Assembly: GCA_005798925.1 (NCBI GenBank)
Contig: SYID01000139.1
Coordinates: 1 to 5,730 of the forward strand
Source of the DNA: Verrucomicrobiota bacterium
GTDB taxonomy: Bacteria > Verrucomicrobiota > Verrucomicrobiia > Opitutales > UBA953
Length of the DNA: 5,730 nucleotides
Reading direction: 5' to 3'
In this document: in pieces, positions 1 to 4,212 of the stretch
Position numbering within the stretch: position 1 is the stretch's first letter
How the letters are laid out: each line of letters opens with the position of its first letter
Translations under genes and position numbers: made by a program
The notes under the pieces: generated by a model
Database searches by the model: none
Told to the model about the DNA's origin: nothing
What the model saw: the letters and a program-made list of their open reading frames with translations, nothing else

Positions 1-666
1 CCGTCCAACCCGACCGGCGCGTTCGTCGGCCGTCGCGACCGCGACGTGCTGCGCGGCTTCGCGCTCAAGCATGGCCTCGCGATCGTGTGCGACGAGGTCT
101 TCCTTGATTACCCGGCCGAAGGCGTCGCCTCGCCGGGCACGTGGGCGGGGGAAGCCAACGTGATGACGTTCGTGCTCAGCGGCCTCTCCAAGGTCGCCCT
201 CGCGCCGCAGCTGAAGCTCGGCTGGATCGTCGTCGCCGGTCCCGCGACCTCGACGCTCGAAGCCTGCCGTCGCCTGGAGCACATCGCCGACGCCTTCCTT
301 TCGGTGAACACGCCTGCCCAGCTCGCCTTGCCGGATCTCCTCCGTCGCGCCGAGCCGCTACGCGCCCTCGTCCGCACTCGCGTCGCTCAAGGTGAGGCCA
401 CCCTCCGCTCTTGGGTCGCCTCGACCGCCGTCGGCTGCGCTGTGCTGCCTCGTCCGGCCGGCTGGACGGCCATCCTCGCCTTGCCCCCCGGCGTCCATGA
501 AGACCGCTTCCTGATGAATGCCCTGAGCGAAGGCGTCTGGGCTCACCCCGGCTACTTCTATGGCATGCCGACGACCACCCCGAGCGTCGTTTTGAGCCTT
601 TTGACCCCTCCGGACGCCCTTTCAGCGGGCCTGCAGGCCTTCGACCGGGCTTTGAAGCGGTCTTGA
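1..666 (+). CDS. PLP-dependent aminotransferase class I/II, C-terminal part (5' end outside window)
   Basis: The reading frame is open from base 1, giving 221 codons before TGA, so the N-terminal part of a roughly 370-400 residue enzyme is missing. Seen in the sequence: the NPTG motif at codons 3-6, an Asp-Glu-Val-Phe-Leu-Asp-Tyr segment (Asp binds the PLP pyridine nitrogen, Tyr its O3'), and Ser-Gly-Leu-Ser-Lys with the Schiff-base lysine at codon 64 (bases 190-192). These mark a fold-type I, AspC-like aminotransferase, a cytoplasmic enzyme moving an amino group between an amino acid and a 2-oxo acid. Two usual arginines are not where expected: eight residues after the lysine the phosphate-binding Arg is Lys (QLKLGW), and the C-terminal substrate-carboxylate Arg region reads SVVLSLL. 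The substrate therefore cannot be inferred. An ATG at 46 is internal, since homology extends upstream of it. Family assignment is firm, function open. Confidence 0.9.
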   Translation, partial: PSNPTGAFVGRRDRDVLRGFALKHGLAIVCDEVFLDYPAEGVASPGTWAGEANVMTFVLSGLSKVALAPQLKLGWIVVAGPATSTLEACRRLEHIADAFLSVNTPAQLALPDLLRRAEPLRALVRTRVAQGEATLRSWVASTAVGCAVLPRPAGWTAILALPPGVHEDRFLMNALSEGVWAHPGYFYGMPTTTPSVVLSLLTPPDALSAGLQAFDRALKRS

Positions 667-668
667 GG

Positions 669-708
669 GGTAATTACCGCTTGCCAACGGCTCAGGCACT
701 CCTTTGCT
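669..708 (+). promoter_or_regulatory. Candidate rpmB promoter with adjacent palindrome
   Basis: TTGCCA at 681-686 matches five of six bases of a sigma70-type -35 box. A 16-nt spacer leads to TTTGCT (703-708), a weak -10. Just upstream is the perfect 10-bp palindrome GGTAATTACC (669-678), AT-rich at its centre; it could be an UP-like element or a small operator. The same CGCTTGCCA string lies the same distance (56 nt) ahead of the rpoZ start. The -35 is plausible by recurrence; the -10 is a guess. Confidence 0.35.
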
Positions 709-720
709 CCGACTTTCCAA

Positions 721-726
721 AAGGAG
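721..726 (+). promoter_or_regulatory. Shine-Dalgarno of rpmB
   Basis: AAGGAG lies 10 nt before the ATG at 737. It is the clearest ribosome binding site in the window and rules out the in-frame upstream ATG at 704, which would add 11 residues not found in L28 proteins. Confidence 0.8.
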
Positions 727-736
727 CCCGAACACT

Positions 737-967
737 ATGTCCCGTATCTGCAGCGTCACCGGCAAGCGCCCCGTCAAGGGCCGCCGAATCATTCACCGCG
801 GTCAGTCCAAGAAGAGCGGCGGTATCGGCTTCCAGCTCGTGAAGCAGACCAAGCGCACGTTCAAGCCGAACGTCCAGCGCATCCGCGTCCTCCAGCCTAA
901 CGGCTCGGTGAAGCGCCAGTGGGTCTCGGTCAAGGCCCTCAAGGCCGGCCTCGTCACCAAGGCCTAA
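737..967 (+). CDS. rpmB: 50S ribosomal protein L28
   Basis: This 76-residue basic protein is a normal-length bacterial L28, a component of the large ribosomal subunit. The N-terminus MSRICSVTGKRPVKG carries the characteristic (C)xVTGKxPxxG signature. It is followed by a Lys/Arg/Gly-rich loop with RTFKPNVQ (residues 40-47) and a C-terminal strand/helix ending in KALKAGLVTKA. Only one cysteine is present (residue 5), so this is the zinc-free type rather than a four-cysteine one. The start is fixed by the Shine-Dalgarno AAGGAG and by alignment of the N-terminal motif. The gene appears monocistronic, with its own candidate promoter upstream and a strong intrinsic terminator 20-50 nt after the stop. 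Many bacteria pair rpmB with rpmG; here no rpmG follows. Confidence 0.97.
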   Translation: MSRICSVTGKRPVKGRRIIHRGQSKKSGGIGFQLVKQTKRTFKPNVQRIRVLQPNGSVKRQWVSVKALKAGLVTKA

Positions 968-988
968 GCCTCGGAATCGAGACCTAGC

Positions 989-1018
989 AAAAGCCCGCCG
1001 CGATCCGGCGGGTTTTTT
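989..1018 (+). terminator. Rho-independent terminator of rpmB, possibly bidirectional
   Basis: A 7-bp GC-only stem (CCCGCCG at 994-1000 with CGGCGGG at 1006-1012) closes a 5-nt loop and is followed by six T residues (1013-1018). The A-rich 5' flank pairs with the T tract and lengthens the stem. Read on the minus strand the stem is followed by four T residues, so it may also stop transcription of the convergent dgkA, whose stop codon lies about 30 nt away. Confidence 0.92.
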
Positions 1019-1042
1019 GTGCCCGGTTGAGATCGGCGGGGC

Positions 1043-1438
1043 TTAGGCGAACTTCTGCCAGAGCACCGTACCCCAGACGGACAGGGCGATGACGATGGTC
1101 AGGAAGACCGCCGCGCTGCCCATGTCCTTGGCCCGCTTGGCCAGAGGATGCCGTTCCATCGAGATATGATCGGTGTTGGCCTCGATGGCTGAGTTGATGA
1201 GCTCGACGATGAGGATCAGCTGCAGGGTGGAGAAAAGCAAGGCGCGCTCCGGGAGGCTGACGGGGATGAACCAAGCCGCGACCGAGAGGGGGACGACCAC
1301 GATGAGTTCCTGTTTGAAGGCCTCCTCATGCGTGGCGGCAGCCTTGAGTCCGTCCCAGGTGTAGCGCAAGGCGTTGAACAGCCGGCTGAGGCCCCCTTTG
1401 GACTTCATGGACTGTCCATACGGCTCTGGATCGGTCAT
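1043..1438 (-). CDS. dgkA: Diacylglycerol kinase / undecaprenol kinase, DgkA family
   Basis: This is a 131-residue integral membrane kinase (E. coli DgkA has 122). It phosphorylates diacylglycerol, or undecaprenol in some lineages, at the inner membrane to recycle lipid by-products. Visible family signatures are EEAFKQE (38-44), ELINSAIE (79-86) and KRAKDMGSAAV (101-111); these hold the catalytic Glu/Asn and ATP-site residues. Three hydrophobic segments at about 45-61, 65-83 and 108-127 fit the three-helix fold. The start MTDPEP was chosen over an in-frame ATG 14 codons upstream, which lacks conservation, and over the internal Met-11. A weak AAGGTG lies 7 nt before it. The gene converges on rpmB, sharing the terminator region, and diverges from rpoZ. 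Which lipid is the substrate cannot be read from sequence alone. Confidence 0.93.
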   Translation of the reverse strand: MTDPEPYGQSMKSKGGLSRLFNALRYTWDGLKAAATHEEAFKQELIVVVPLSVAAWFIPVSLPERALLFSTLQLILIVELINSAIEANTDHISMERHPLAKRAKDMGSAAVFLTIVIALSVWGTVLWQKFA

Positions 1439-1446
1439 CTGGAGGC

Positions 1447-1474
1447 ACCTTACCCCCCTGGAATCGCAGGGCAA
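1447..1474 (-). promoter_or_regulatory. Candidate dgkA promoter
   Basis: On the minus strand TTGCCC (1469-1474) and TAAGGT (1447-1452) are separated by 16 nt. The -35/-10 geometry is like that proposed for rpoZ. If used, the leader would be only a few nucleotides, making the message nearly leaderless. The TAAGGT overlaps the weak AAGGTG Shine-Dalgarno candidate, so only one of the two readings is likely right. Confidence 0.2.
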
Positions 1475-1498
1475 AGGCATTTTTAGGCCCCAAAAATC

Positions 1499-1528
1499 GC
1501 TTGCCAGAGGGGGGTGCTACCCTAGGTT
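1499..1528 (+). promoter_or_regulatory. Candidate rpoZ promoter
   Basis: CGCTTGCCA spans 1498-1506, with TTGCCA at 1501-1506 as a possible -35 box. A 16-nt spacer follows, then TAGGTT (1523-1528) as a weak -10. An A-run (CCCCAAAAATCG) lies just upstream. TTGCCA sits 56 nt before the rpoZ ATG, exactly as at rpmB. The recurrence supports the -35; the -10 is uncertain. Confidence 0.35.
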
Positions 1529-1530
1529 CT

Positions 1531-1555
1531 GTGGTTCCCTAGTCGGGAAACCCAC
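1531..1555 (+). promoter_or_regulatory. Hairpin in the rpoZ leader abutting the start codon
   Basis: GTGGTTCCC (1531-1539) pairs with GGGAAACCCAC (1545-1555): nine base pairs with two single-base bulges (A1550, C1553) and loop TAGTC. It ends one nucleotide before the rpoZ ATG and buries the only purine-rich stretch (GGGAAA) that could act as a ribosome binding site. This would fit translational control or autoregulation of omega. It is inferred from pairing only. Confidence 0.45.
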
Positions 1556-1556
1556 C

Positions 1557-1802
1557 ATGCGCGACGATTACCTCCAGGAAGCCCGTAAGATCATCCCTGA
1601 TGCGAACATTCTCATCAACGTGATCTCCAAGCGCGTGAAGCAGCTCCGCAGCACGGCCGACTACTCCGTCCAGCCCCCGAAGTACAACCACACCCTGGGC
1701 GACGTGTTCGAAAAGCTTTCCCCTGAGGACATCGCCCTGCGCGAAGTCATCGAAGGCCGTATCTCCTGGGAGTTCCGTCCTGAGGATCGTCTGCCTGCCT
1801 AA
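1557..1802 (+). CDS. rpoZ: DNA-directed RNA polymerase omega subunit (divergent)
   Basis: This 81-residue protein has the omega pattern: a short N-terminal helix (MRDDYLQEARKII), then ISKRVKQL (23-30) where classical omega has AAKRARQL, and a C-terminal DIALREVIEGRISWEF (58-73) matching the ALxEIxxGxI helix. Omega binds the beta' subunit and aids RNA polymerase assembly. The middle part (31-52) is Tyr/Pro-rich and unlike proteobacterial omega, so a plain search might return it as hypothetical. The start follows the conserved helix; upstream codons in the same frame overlap the dgkA start region and look non-coding. No Shine-Dalgarno stands free: GGGAAA lies in a hairpin that ends one nucleotide before the ATG. 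smpB follows after 52 nt, suggesting co-transcription. Confidence 0.78.
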   Translation: MRDDYLQEARKIIPDANILINVISKRVKQLRSTADYSVQPPKYNHTLGDVFEKLSPEDIALREVIEGRISWEFRPEDRLPA

Positions 1803-1833
1803 GGCGGTTTCGTCCGCCAGCCGGTCTCCCGGC
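1803..1833 (+). other. Two back-to-back short hairpins between rpoZ and smpB
   Basis: GGCGG (1803-1807) pairs with CCGCC (1814-1818) around a 6-nt loop. GCCGG (1820-1824) pairs with CCGGC (1829-1833) around a 4-nt loop. No T tract follows, so they are not a standard terminator. They may be an mRNA processing or stability element, or chance structure in GC-rich DNA. Confidence 0.35.
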
Positions 1834-1854
1834 GAGTAGCCCTTTCGTCATCCG

Positions 1855-2322
1855 ATGGCCGCCCGCCGAGAGCACGTTCTACCTGAGGTCAATAACCCGA
1901 AGGCGGGACGTGACTATTTCATCGGGCCGACCTACGAGGCCGGGATCGTCCTGCGCGGCACCGAGGTGAAGTCGCTGCGCGCCGGCCGGGCCAACATCGC
2001 CGATGCGTTCATCAAGGTGACCCCCAAGGGCGTGATGCTCTACCACGCGCACATCGCGGAGTATGATTTCGGCAACCTCAACAACCACGCCTCCTACCGG
2101 ACGCGTCAGCTGCTGCTGAAACAGGCCGAGATCGAGAAGATCGCCGCGGAGATCCAGTCCGGCGGCCACGCGATCGTGCCGCTGAAGATCTATTTCAAGC
2201 ACGGCCTCGCGAAGTGCCTCCTCGCGGTGGGCAAGGGCAAGAAGATGCACGATAAGCGCCAGGACATCAAGGAACGCGAAGCGAAGCGCGAGATCTCGCG
2301 CGCGATGAGCCGACGGAAGTGA
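1855..2322 (+). CDS. smpB: SsrA-binding protein SmpB
   Basis: At 155 residues this is normal length for SmpB, the partner of tmRNA in trans-translation; it delivers tmRNA to stalled ribosomes and occupies the decoding site. Conserved features are Asn-14/Ala-17/Tyr-21 (NNPKAGRDYFI), EAGIVLRGTEVKSLRAG (28-44), HIAEYDFGNLNNH (66-78), RTRQLLLKQAEIEKI (82-96) and GKGKKMHDKR (126-135). A basic helical tail (KEREAKREISRAMSRRK) follows; it enters the mRNA channel in known structures. No Shine-Dalgarno is evident before the ATG; the in-frame start agrees with the family N-terminus. The gene lies 52 nt after rpoZ, and its TGA overlaps the GTG start of trmL (GTGA, 2319-2322). The tmRNA gene (ssrA) itself is not in the window. 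Confidence 0.98.
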   Translation: MAARREHVLPEVNNPKAGRDYFIGPTYEAGIVLRGTEVKSLRAGRANIADAFIKVTPKGVMLYHAHIAEYDFGNLNNHASYRTRQLLLKQAEIEKIAAEIQSGGHAIVPLKIYFKHGLAKCLLAVGKGKKMHDKRQDIKEREAKREISRAMSRRK

Positions 2323-2789
2323 AGCCGCTGCTCCATCTTGTCCTGCTCCGTCCGGAGATCCCGCCGAACACCGGCAACGTCGGCCGCATGTGCGCCGTGA
2401 CGGGCTGCGTGCTGCACCTGGTGCATCCGCTGGGTTTCAAGATCGACGACGCCAAGCTCCGCCGCGCCGGCATGGACTACTGGCACGAGCTCGACGTCCG
2501 CCATCACGACGACTGGGAGGCCTTCCTGGCTTCGCCCGGCCGTCCCGAACGACTCTGGCTTTTCACGACCAAGACGACCAACGGCCTCTGGGACGCGCAG
2601 TTCCAGGAAGGCGACGGGCTGGTCTTCGGCAGTGAAAGCTGCGGCGCCGCTCCGGAAGTCCACGCCTGGTTCGGTCCGGAGCGCGAGGTGAAGATCCCGC
2701 ACTTCAACGACAAGACACGTTCGTTGAACCTCTCGACCGCCTGCGGGATCGCGACTTATGAGGCGTTGAGGCAGATCAAGAGGGGATGA
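2319..2789 (+). CDS. trmL: tRNA (cytidine(34)-2'-O)-methyltransferase TrmL (SPOUT family)
   Basis: A 156-residue SPOUT methyltransferase, the usual TrmL size (about 155). TrmL uses S-adenosylmethionine to 2'-O-methylate the wobble nucleotide 34 of certain tRNA-Leu isoacceptors. Motif 1 is PEIPPNTGNVGR (12-23), the substrate segment is KLRRAGMDYW (46-55), motif 2 is FGSESCG (103-109) and motif 3 is IPHFNDKTRSLNLSTA (126-141), then YEALRQ. These build the trefoil-knot AdoMet pocket. IPH replaces the more common IPM, and ESCG the common ESRG; both are mild changes. The start codon is GTG, overlapping the smpB stop by 4 nt, which implies translational coupling. The stop is followed at once by a degenerate tandem repeat; no terminator is visible. 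The exact tRNA target is inferred from the family. Confidence 0.95.
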   Translation: MKPLLHLVLLRPEIPPNTGNVGRMCAVTGCVLHLVHPLGFKIDDAKLRRAGMDYWHELDVRHHDDWEAFLASPGRPERLWLFTTKTTNGLWDAQFQEGDGLVFGSESCGAAPEVHAWFGPEREVKIPHFNDKTRSLNLSTACGIATYEALRQIKRG

Positions 2790-2860
2790 TGGCTGAGTTG
2801 AGGGCTGCGTAGAGGACTGCGTGGAGGACTGAAGGGAGGGCTGAATTGAGGACAGATGAC
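2789..2860. repeat. Degenerate 12-bp tandem repeat after trmL
   Basis: Starting at the last base of the trmL stop codon, the sequence falls into six 12-base units in perfect register. The first five are ATGGCTGAGTTG, AGGGCTGCGTAG, AGGACTGCGTGG, AGGACTGAAGGG and AGGGCTGAATTG (consensus AGGRCTGMRTDG). The sixth, AGGACAGATGAC, is diverged and enters the left inverted repeat. A further unit (AGGGCTGAATCG, 2882-2893) and an inverted one in the right repeat (3364-3375) show the motif belongs to the same element. There are no CRISPR-like spacers and no open coding continuation. Confidence 0.7.
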
Positions 2861-2900
2861 TGAGTCGATGGCAGATGACAGAGGGCTGAATCGATGACAG
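2854..2900 (+). repeat. Left inverted repeat of the four-helix-bundle cassette
   Basis: This copy begins AGATGACTGAGTCGATG (2854-2870), has an extra 7 nt (2871-2877), then continues with a 23-nt block (2878-2900) ending in ATCGATGACAG. Against the reverse complement of 3357-3396 the first 17 bases are identical and the 23-nt block differs at two positions. It ends 7 nt short of the gene's stop codon. Confidence 0.85.
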
Positions 2901-2907
2901 GAGGGGG

Positions 2908-3288
2908 TTAGTCTGGTCGGGATTTACGGTAGGTAATGAGGCCGCCGATGAGTCGGCCTACCAAGCGCATTTGGTCGGCGATGGTTTGGTTGTCTTCGAC
3001 TTTAATCAGGTCGGCACGCAGGCAGACGTCTATCTGTGACTCGAGTTCGCAGAGCGAGCCACGGGCGATGTAGAGGAATCTCAGCGAGTCCCGATTTGTC
3101 CCCCGTCCGTTGCCTTCGGCGATATTTGAAGGAATGGAGATGGCGGCGCAGCGTATCTGATCGGCCAATCCTCGGTCGATGGTTTTAGCCCGTCTGACGC
3201 AAAGTTTGTAAATCAACACCGCCAGGTCCCTGGATTCCGCCCAAGCCTTAAGCTGCTGGTAAGGTGGGCCCTCTGCCGAAGATTCCAT
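2908..3288 (-). CDS. Four helix bundle protein, S23 / 23S rRNA intervening-sequence family
   Basis: This 126-residue protein fits the family length (about 110-130). The diagnostic SIPSNIAEGNGR lies at 51-62 and FLYIARGSLCELESQ at 71-85. They are embedded in four amphipathic helices, preceded by LKAWAESRDLAVLIYK (13-28). Family members form pentameric helical bundles and were first found encoded inside 23S rRNA intervening sequences; relatives include the Avd accessory protein of diversity-generating retroelements. No biochemical role is established for stand-alone copies; nucleic-acid binding is a reasonable guess given the basic surface. The ATG at 3288 gives the expected N-terminus; no good Shine-Dalgarno precedes it. 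Composition is lower in GC than its neighbours and the gene sits between inverted repeats, which points to acquisition. It is antisense to trmL and to the DUF3050 gene. Confidence 0.93.
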   Translation of the reverse strand: MESSAEGPPYQQLKAWAESRDLAVLIYKLCVRRAKTIDRGLADQIRCAAISIPSNIAEGNGRGTNRDSLRFLYIARGSLCELESQIDVCLRADLIKVEDNQTIADQMRLVGRLIGGLITYRKSRPD

Positions 3289-3356
3289 GCCCTAGGATGG
3301 CAGCCTGGTTCATTCGTGGCAACGAGGGCAGTCCCCCAGACCCCTGCGGGCGGTTT

Positions 3357-3396
3357 CTGTCATCGATGCAGTCCTCTGTCATCGACTCAGTCATCT
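3357..3396 (-). repeat. Right inverted repeat of the four-helix-bundle cassette
   Basis: The reverse complement of this segment matches the left copy at 38 of 40 aligned positions, with a 7-nt gap. Internally it is a 19-nt near-duplicate in tandem (3357-3375 and 3376-3394, 16 of 19 identical), each starting CTGTCATCGA. It lies 68 nt upstream of the four-helix-bundle start and about 45 nt upstream of the DUF3050 start. Confidence 0.85.
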
Positions 3397-3404
3397 ACTT
3401 CTCC

Positions 3405-3434
3405 CGCTTGCCTTCCCCCTCCCGCCCTTACTCT
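3405..3434 (+). promoter_or_regulatory. Candidate promoter of the DUF3050 gene
   Basis: CGCTTGCC (3405-3412) repeats the string seen ahead of rpmB and rpoZ, here as TTGCCT with TACTCT 15 nt downstream, in a pyrimidine-rich stretch. It lies only 34 nt before the ATG and just outside the right inverted repeat. The case is weak, resting on recurrence of the -35-like string. Confidence 0.22.
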
Positions 3435-3441
3435 TTCCCTC

Positions 3442-4212
3442 ATGTCCCGTCTCGATGCCGTCCGCTCCCGCCTCGCGCCCGCCCGGGCCCGTTTGCTCGA
3501 GCATCCGCTCTATGCCCGGATGGGTTCGCTCGACGATGTCCGCATGTTCATGCGTTCGCATGTCTTCGCGGTCTGGGACTTCATGTCGCTCCTGAAGCGC
3601 CTGCAGCGTGACCTCACCTGCGTGACGGTCCCTTGGGTGCCGGTCGGCGACGCGGAGGTGCGCTTCCTGATCAACGAGATCGTCTGCGGTGAGGAATCCG
3701 ACGTCGACCCGCGCGGCGGTCGGATCGCGCACTTCGACCTCTATCTGCGTGCGATGCGCGAAGCCGGTTCCGATACGTCCGCCGTCGACAAGGCGCTCGC
3801 CTCCGTCCGGGCGGGTGGTTCGACCGCCTCCGCGCTGGTCTCCGCCGGCGTGCCGGCCGGCGCCGCCGCGTTTTCCGGTGCGACCTTCTCCTTGGCCACG
3901 AACGGGAAGTCCCACGAGGTCGCCGCGGCCTTCACCTTCGGCCGCGAAGACCTGATCCCCGACATGTTCACGGAACTGGTCACGCGACTCAGCCGGGAGC
4001 ATCCCGGCAAGCTCGATACGTTCCGTTATTACCTCGAAAGGCACATCGAGGTCGATGGCGGCCACCACGGCGCCATCTCGCTCCGCATGGTCGAACTGCT
4101 CTGCGGCGACGATGATCGCAAGTGGGACGAAGCCGCCGCGGCCTCCGTCGCCGCCATCGAGGCGCGCATCGCCCTGTGGGATGCGATCCTGGCGGACCTC
4201 AGGGCTGCCTGA
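3442..4212 (+). CDS. DUF3050 family protein
   Basis: This 256-residue protein matches the DUF3050 pattern and length. HVFAVWDFMSLLK (40-52) is followed by LTCVTVPWVP (58-67), LINEIVCGEESD (76-87), HFDLYLRAM (97-105), FTFGREDLIPDMF (164-176), YYLERHIEVDGGHHG (196-210) and a C-terminal ARIALWDAI helix. The sequence is mostly helical, without signal peptide or membrane segment, so it is cytoplasmic. Its function is unknown. The conserved acidic/His clusters (Glu-79, Glu-84/85, Glu-199, His-201, Glu-203, Asp-205, His-208/209) look like a metal site, and the layout recalls heme-oxygenase-like helical enzymes; this is my inference. ATG 3442 was chosen because the 42 residues available upstream are Pro/Ser-rich translations of the inverted-repeat region and unlike the family. 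The 3' end overlaps the convergent DUF1080 gene by 14 bp. Confidence 0.88.
   Translation: MSRLDAVRSRLAPARARLLEHPLYARMGSLDDVRMFMRSHVFAVWDFMSLLKRLQRDLTCVTVPWVPVGDAEVRFLINEIVCGEESDVDPRGGRIAHFDLYLRAMREAGSDTSAVDKALASVRAGGSTASALVSAGVPAGAAAFSGATFSLATNGKSHEVAAAFTFGREDLIPDMFTELVTRLSREHPGKLDTFRYYLERHIEVDGGHHGAISLRMVELLCGDDDRKWDEAAAASVAAIEARIALWDAILADLRAA

Larger units (their letters stand above)
2854..3396. mobile_element. Putative S23/four-helix-bundle cassette bounded by inverted repeats
   Basis: About 543 bp contain a single minus-strand gene of the four-helix-bundle S23 family between inverted repeats of about 40 bp. GC content of the gene is near 57% by hand count, against about 62-75% in lines of neighbouring genes, and it uses codons such as AGA, CGA and AAA more freely. 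The plan matches 23S rRNA intervening sequences, where an S23 ORF lies in the loop of a stem made by terminal inverted repeats, but no rRNA flanks it here. No transposase, reverse transcriptase or clear target-site duplication is visible. Mobility is inferred; the architecture is seen. Confidence 0.4.

Noticed and set aside
2190..2702. Minus-strand open frame of 170 codons across smpB and trmL
   Set aside because: It spans two conserved plus-strand genes and shows no recognisable domain.
2789..2900. CRISPR array
   Set aside because: The repeats are 12 bp, contiguous and degenerate, with no spacers between them and no cas genes nearby.
2854..3396. Diversity-generating retroelement, because Avd is a four-helix-bundle relative
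   Set aside because: No reverse transcriptase, no template/variable repeat pair with adenine-specific differences and no target gene are present.
2854..3396. True 23S rRNA intervening sequence
   Set aside because: The flanks are trmL and a DUF3050 gene; no rRNA sequence is present on either side.
3316..3441. N-terminal 42-residue extension of the DUF3050 protein
   Set aside because: It is a Pro/Ser/Thr-rich translation of the right inverted repeat and promoter region, unlike the family, and begins without a ribosome binding site.
3391..4068. Minus-strand open frame of 225 codons opposite the DUF3050 gene
   Set aside because: The translation is Gly/Arg/Glu/Asp-rich, the mirror of a GC-rich gene, and the plus strand carries clear DUF3050 motifs.
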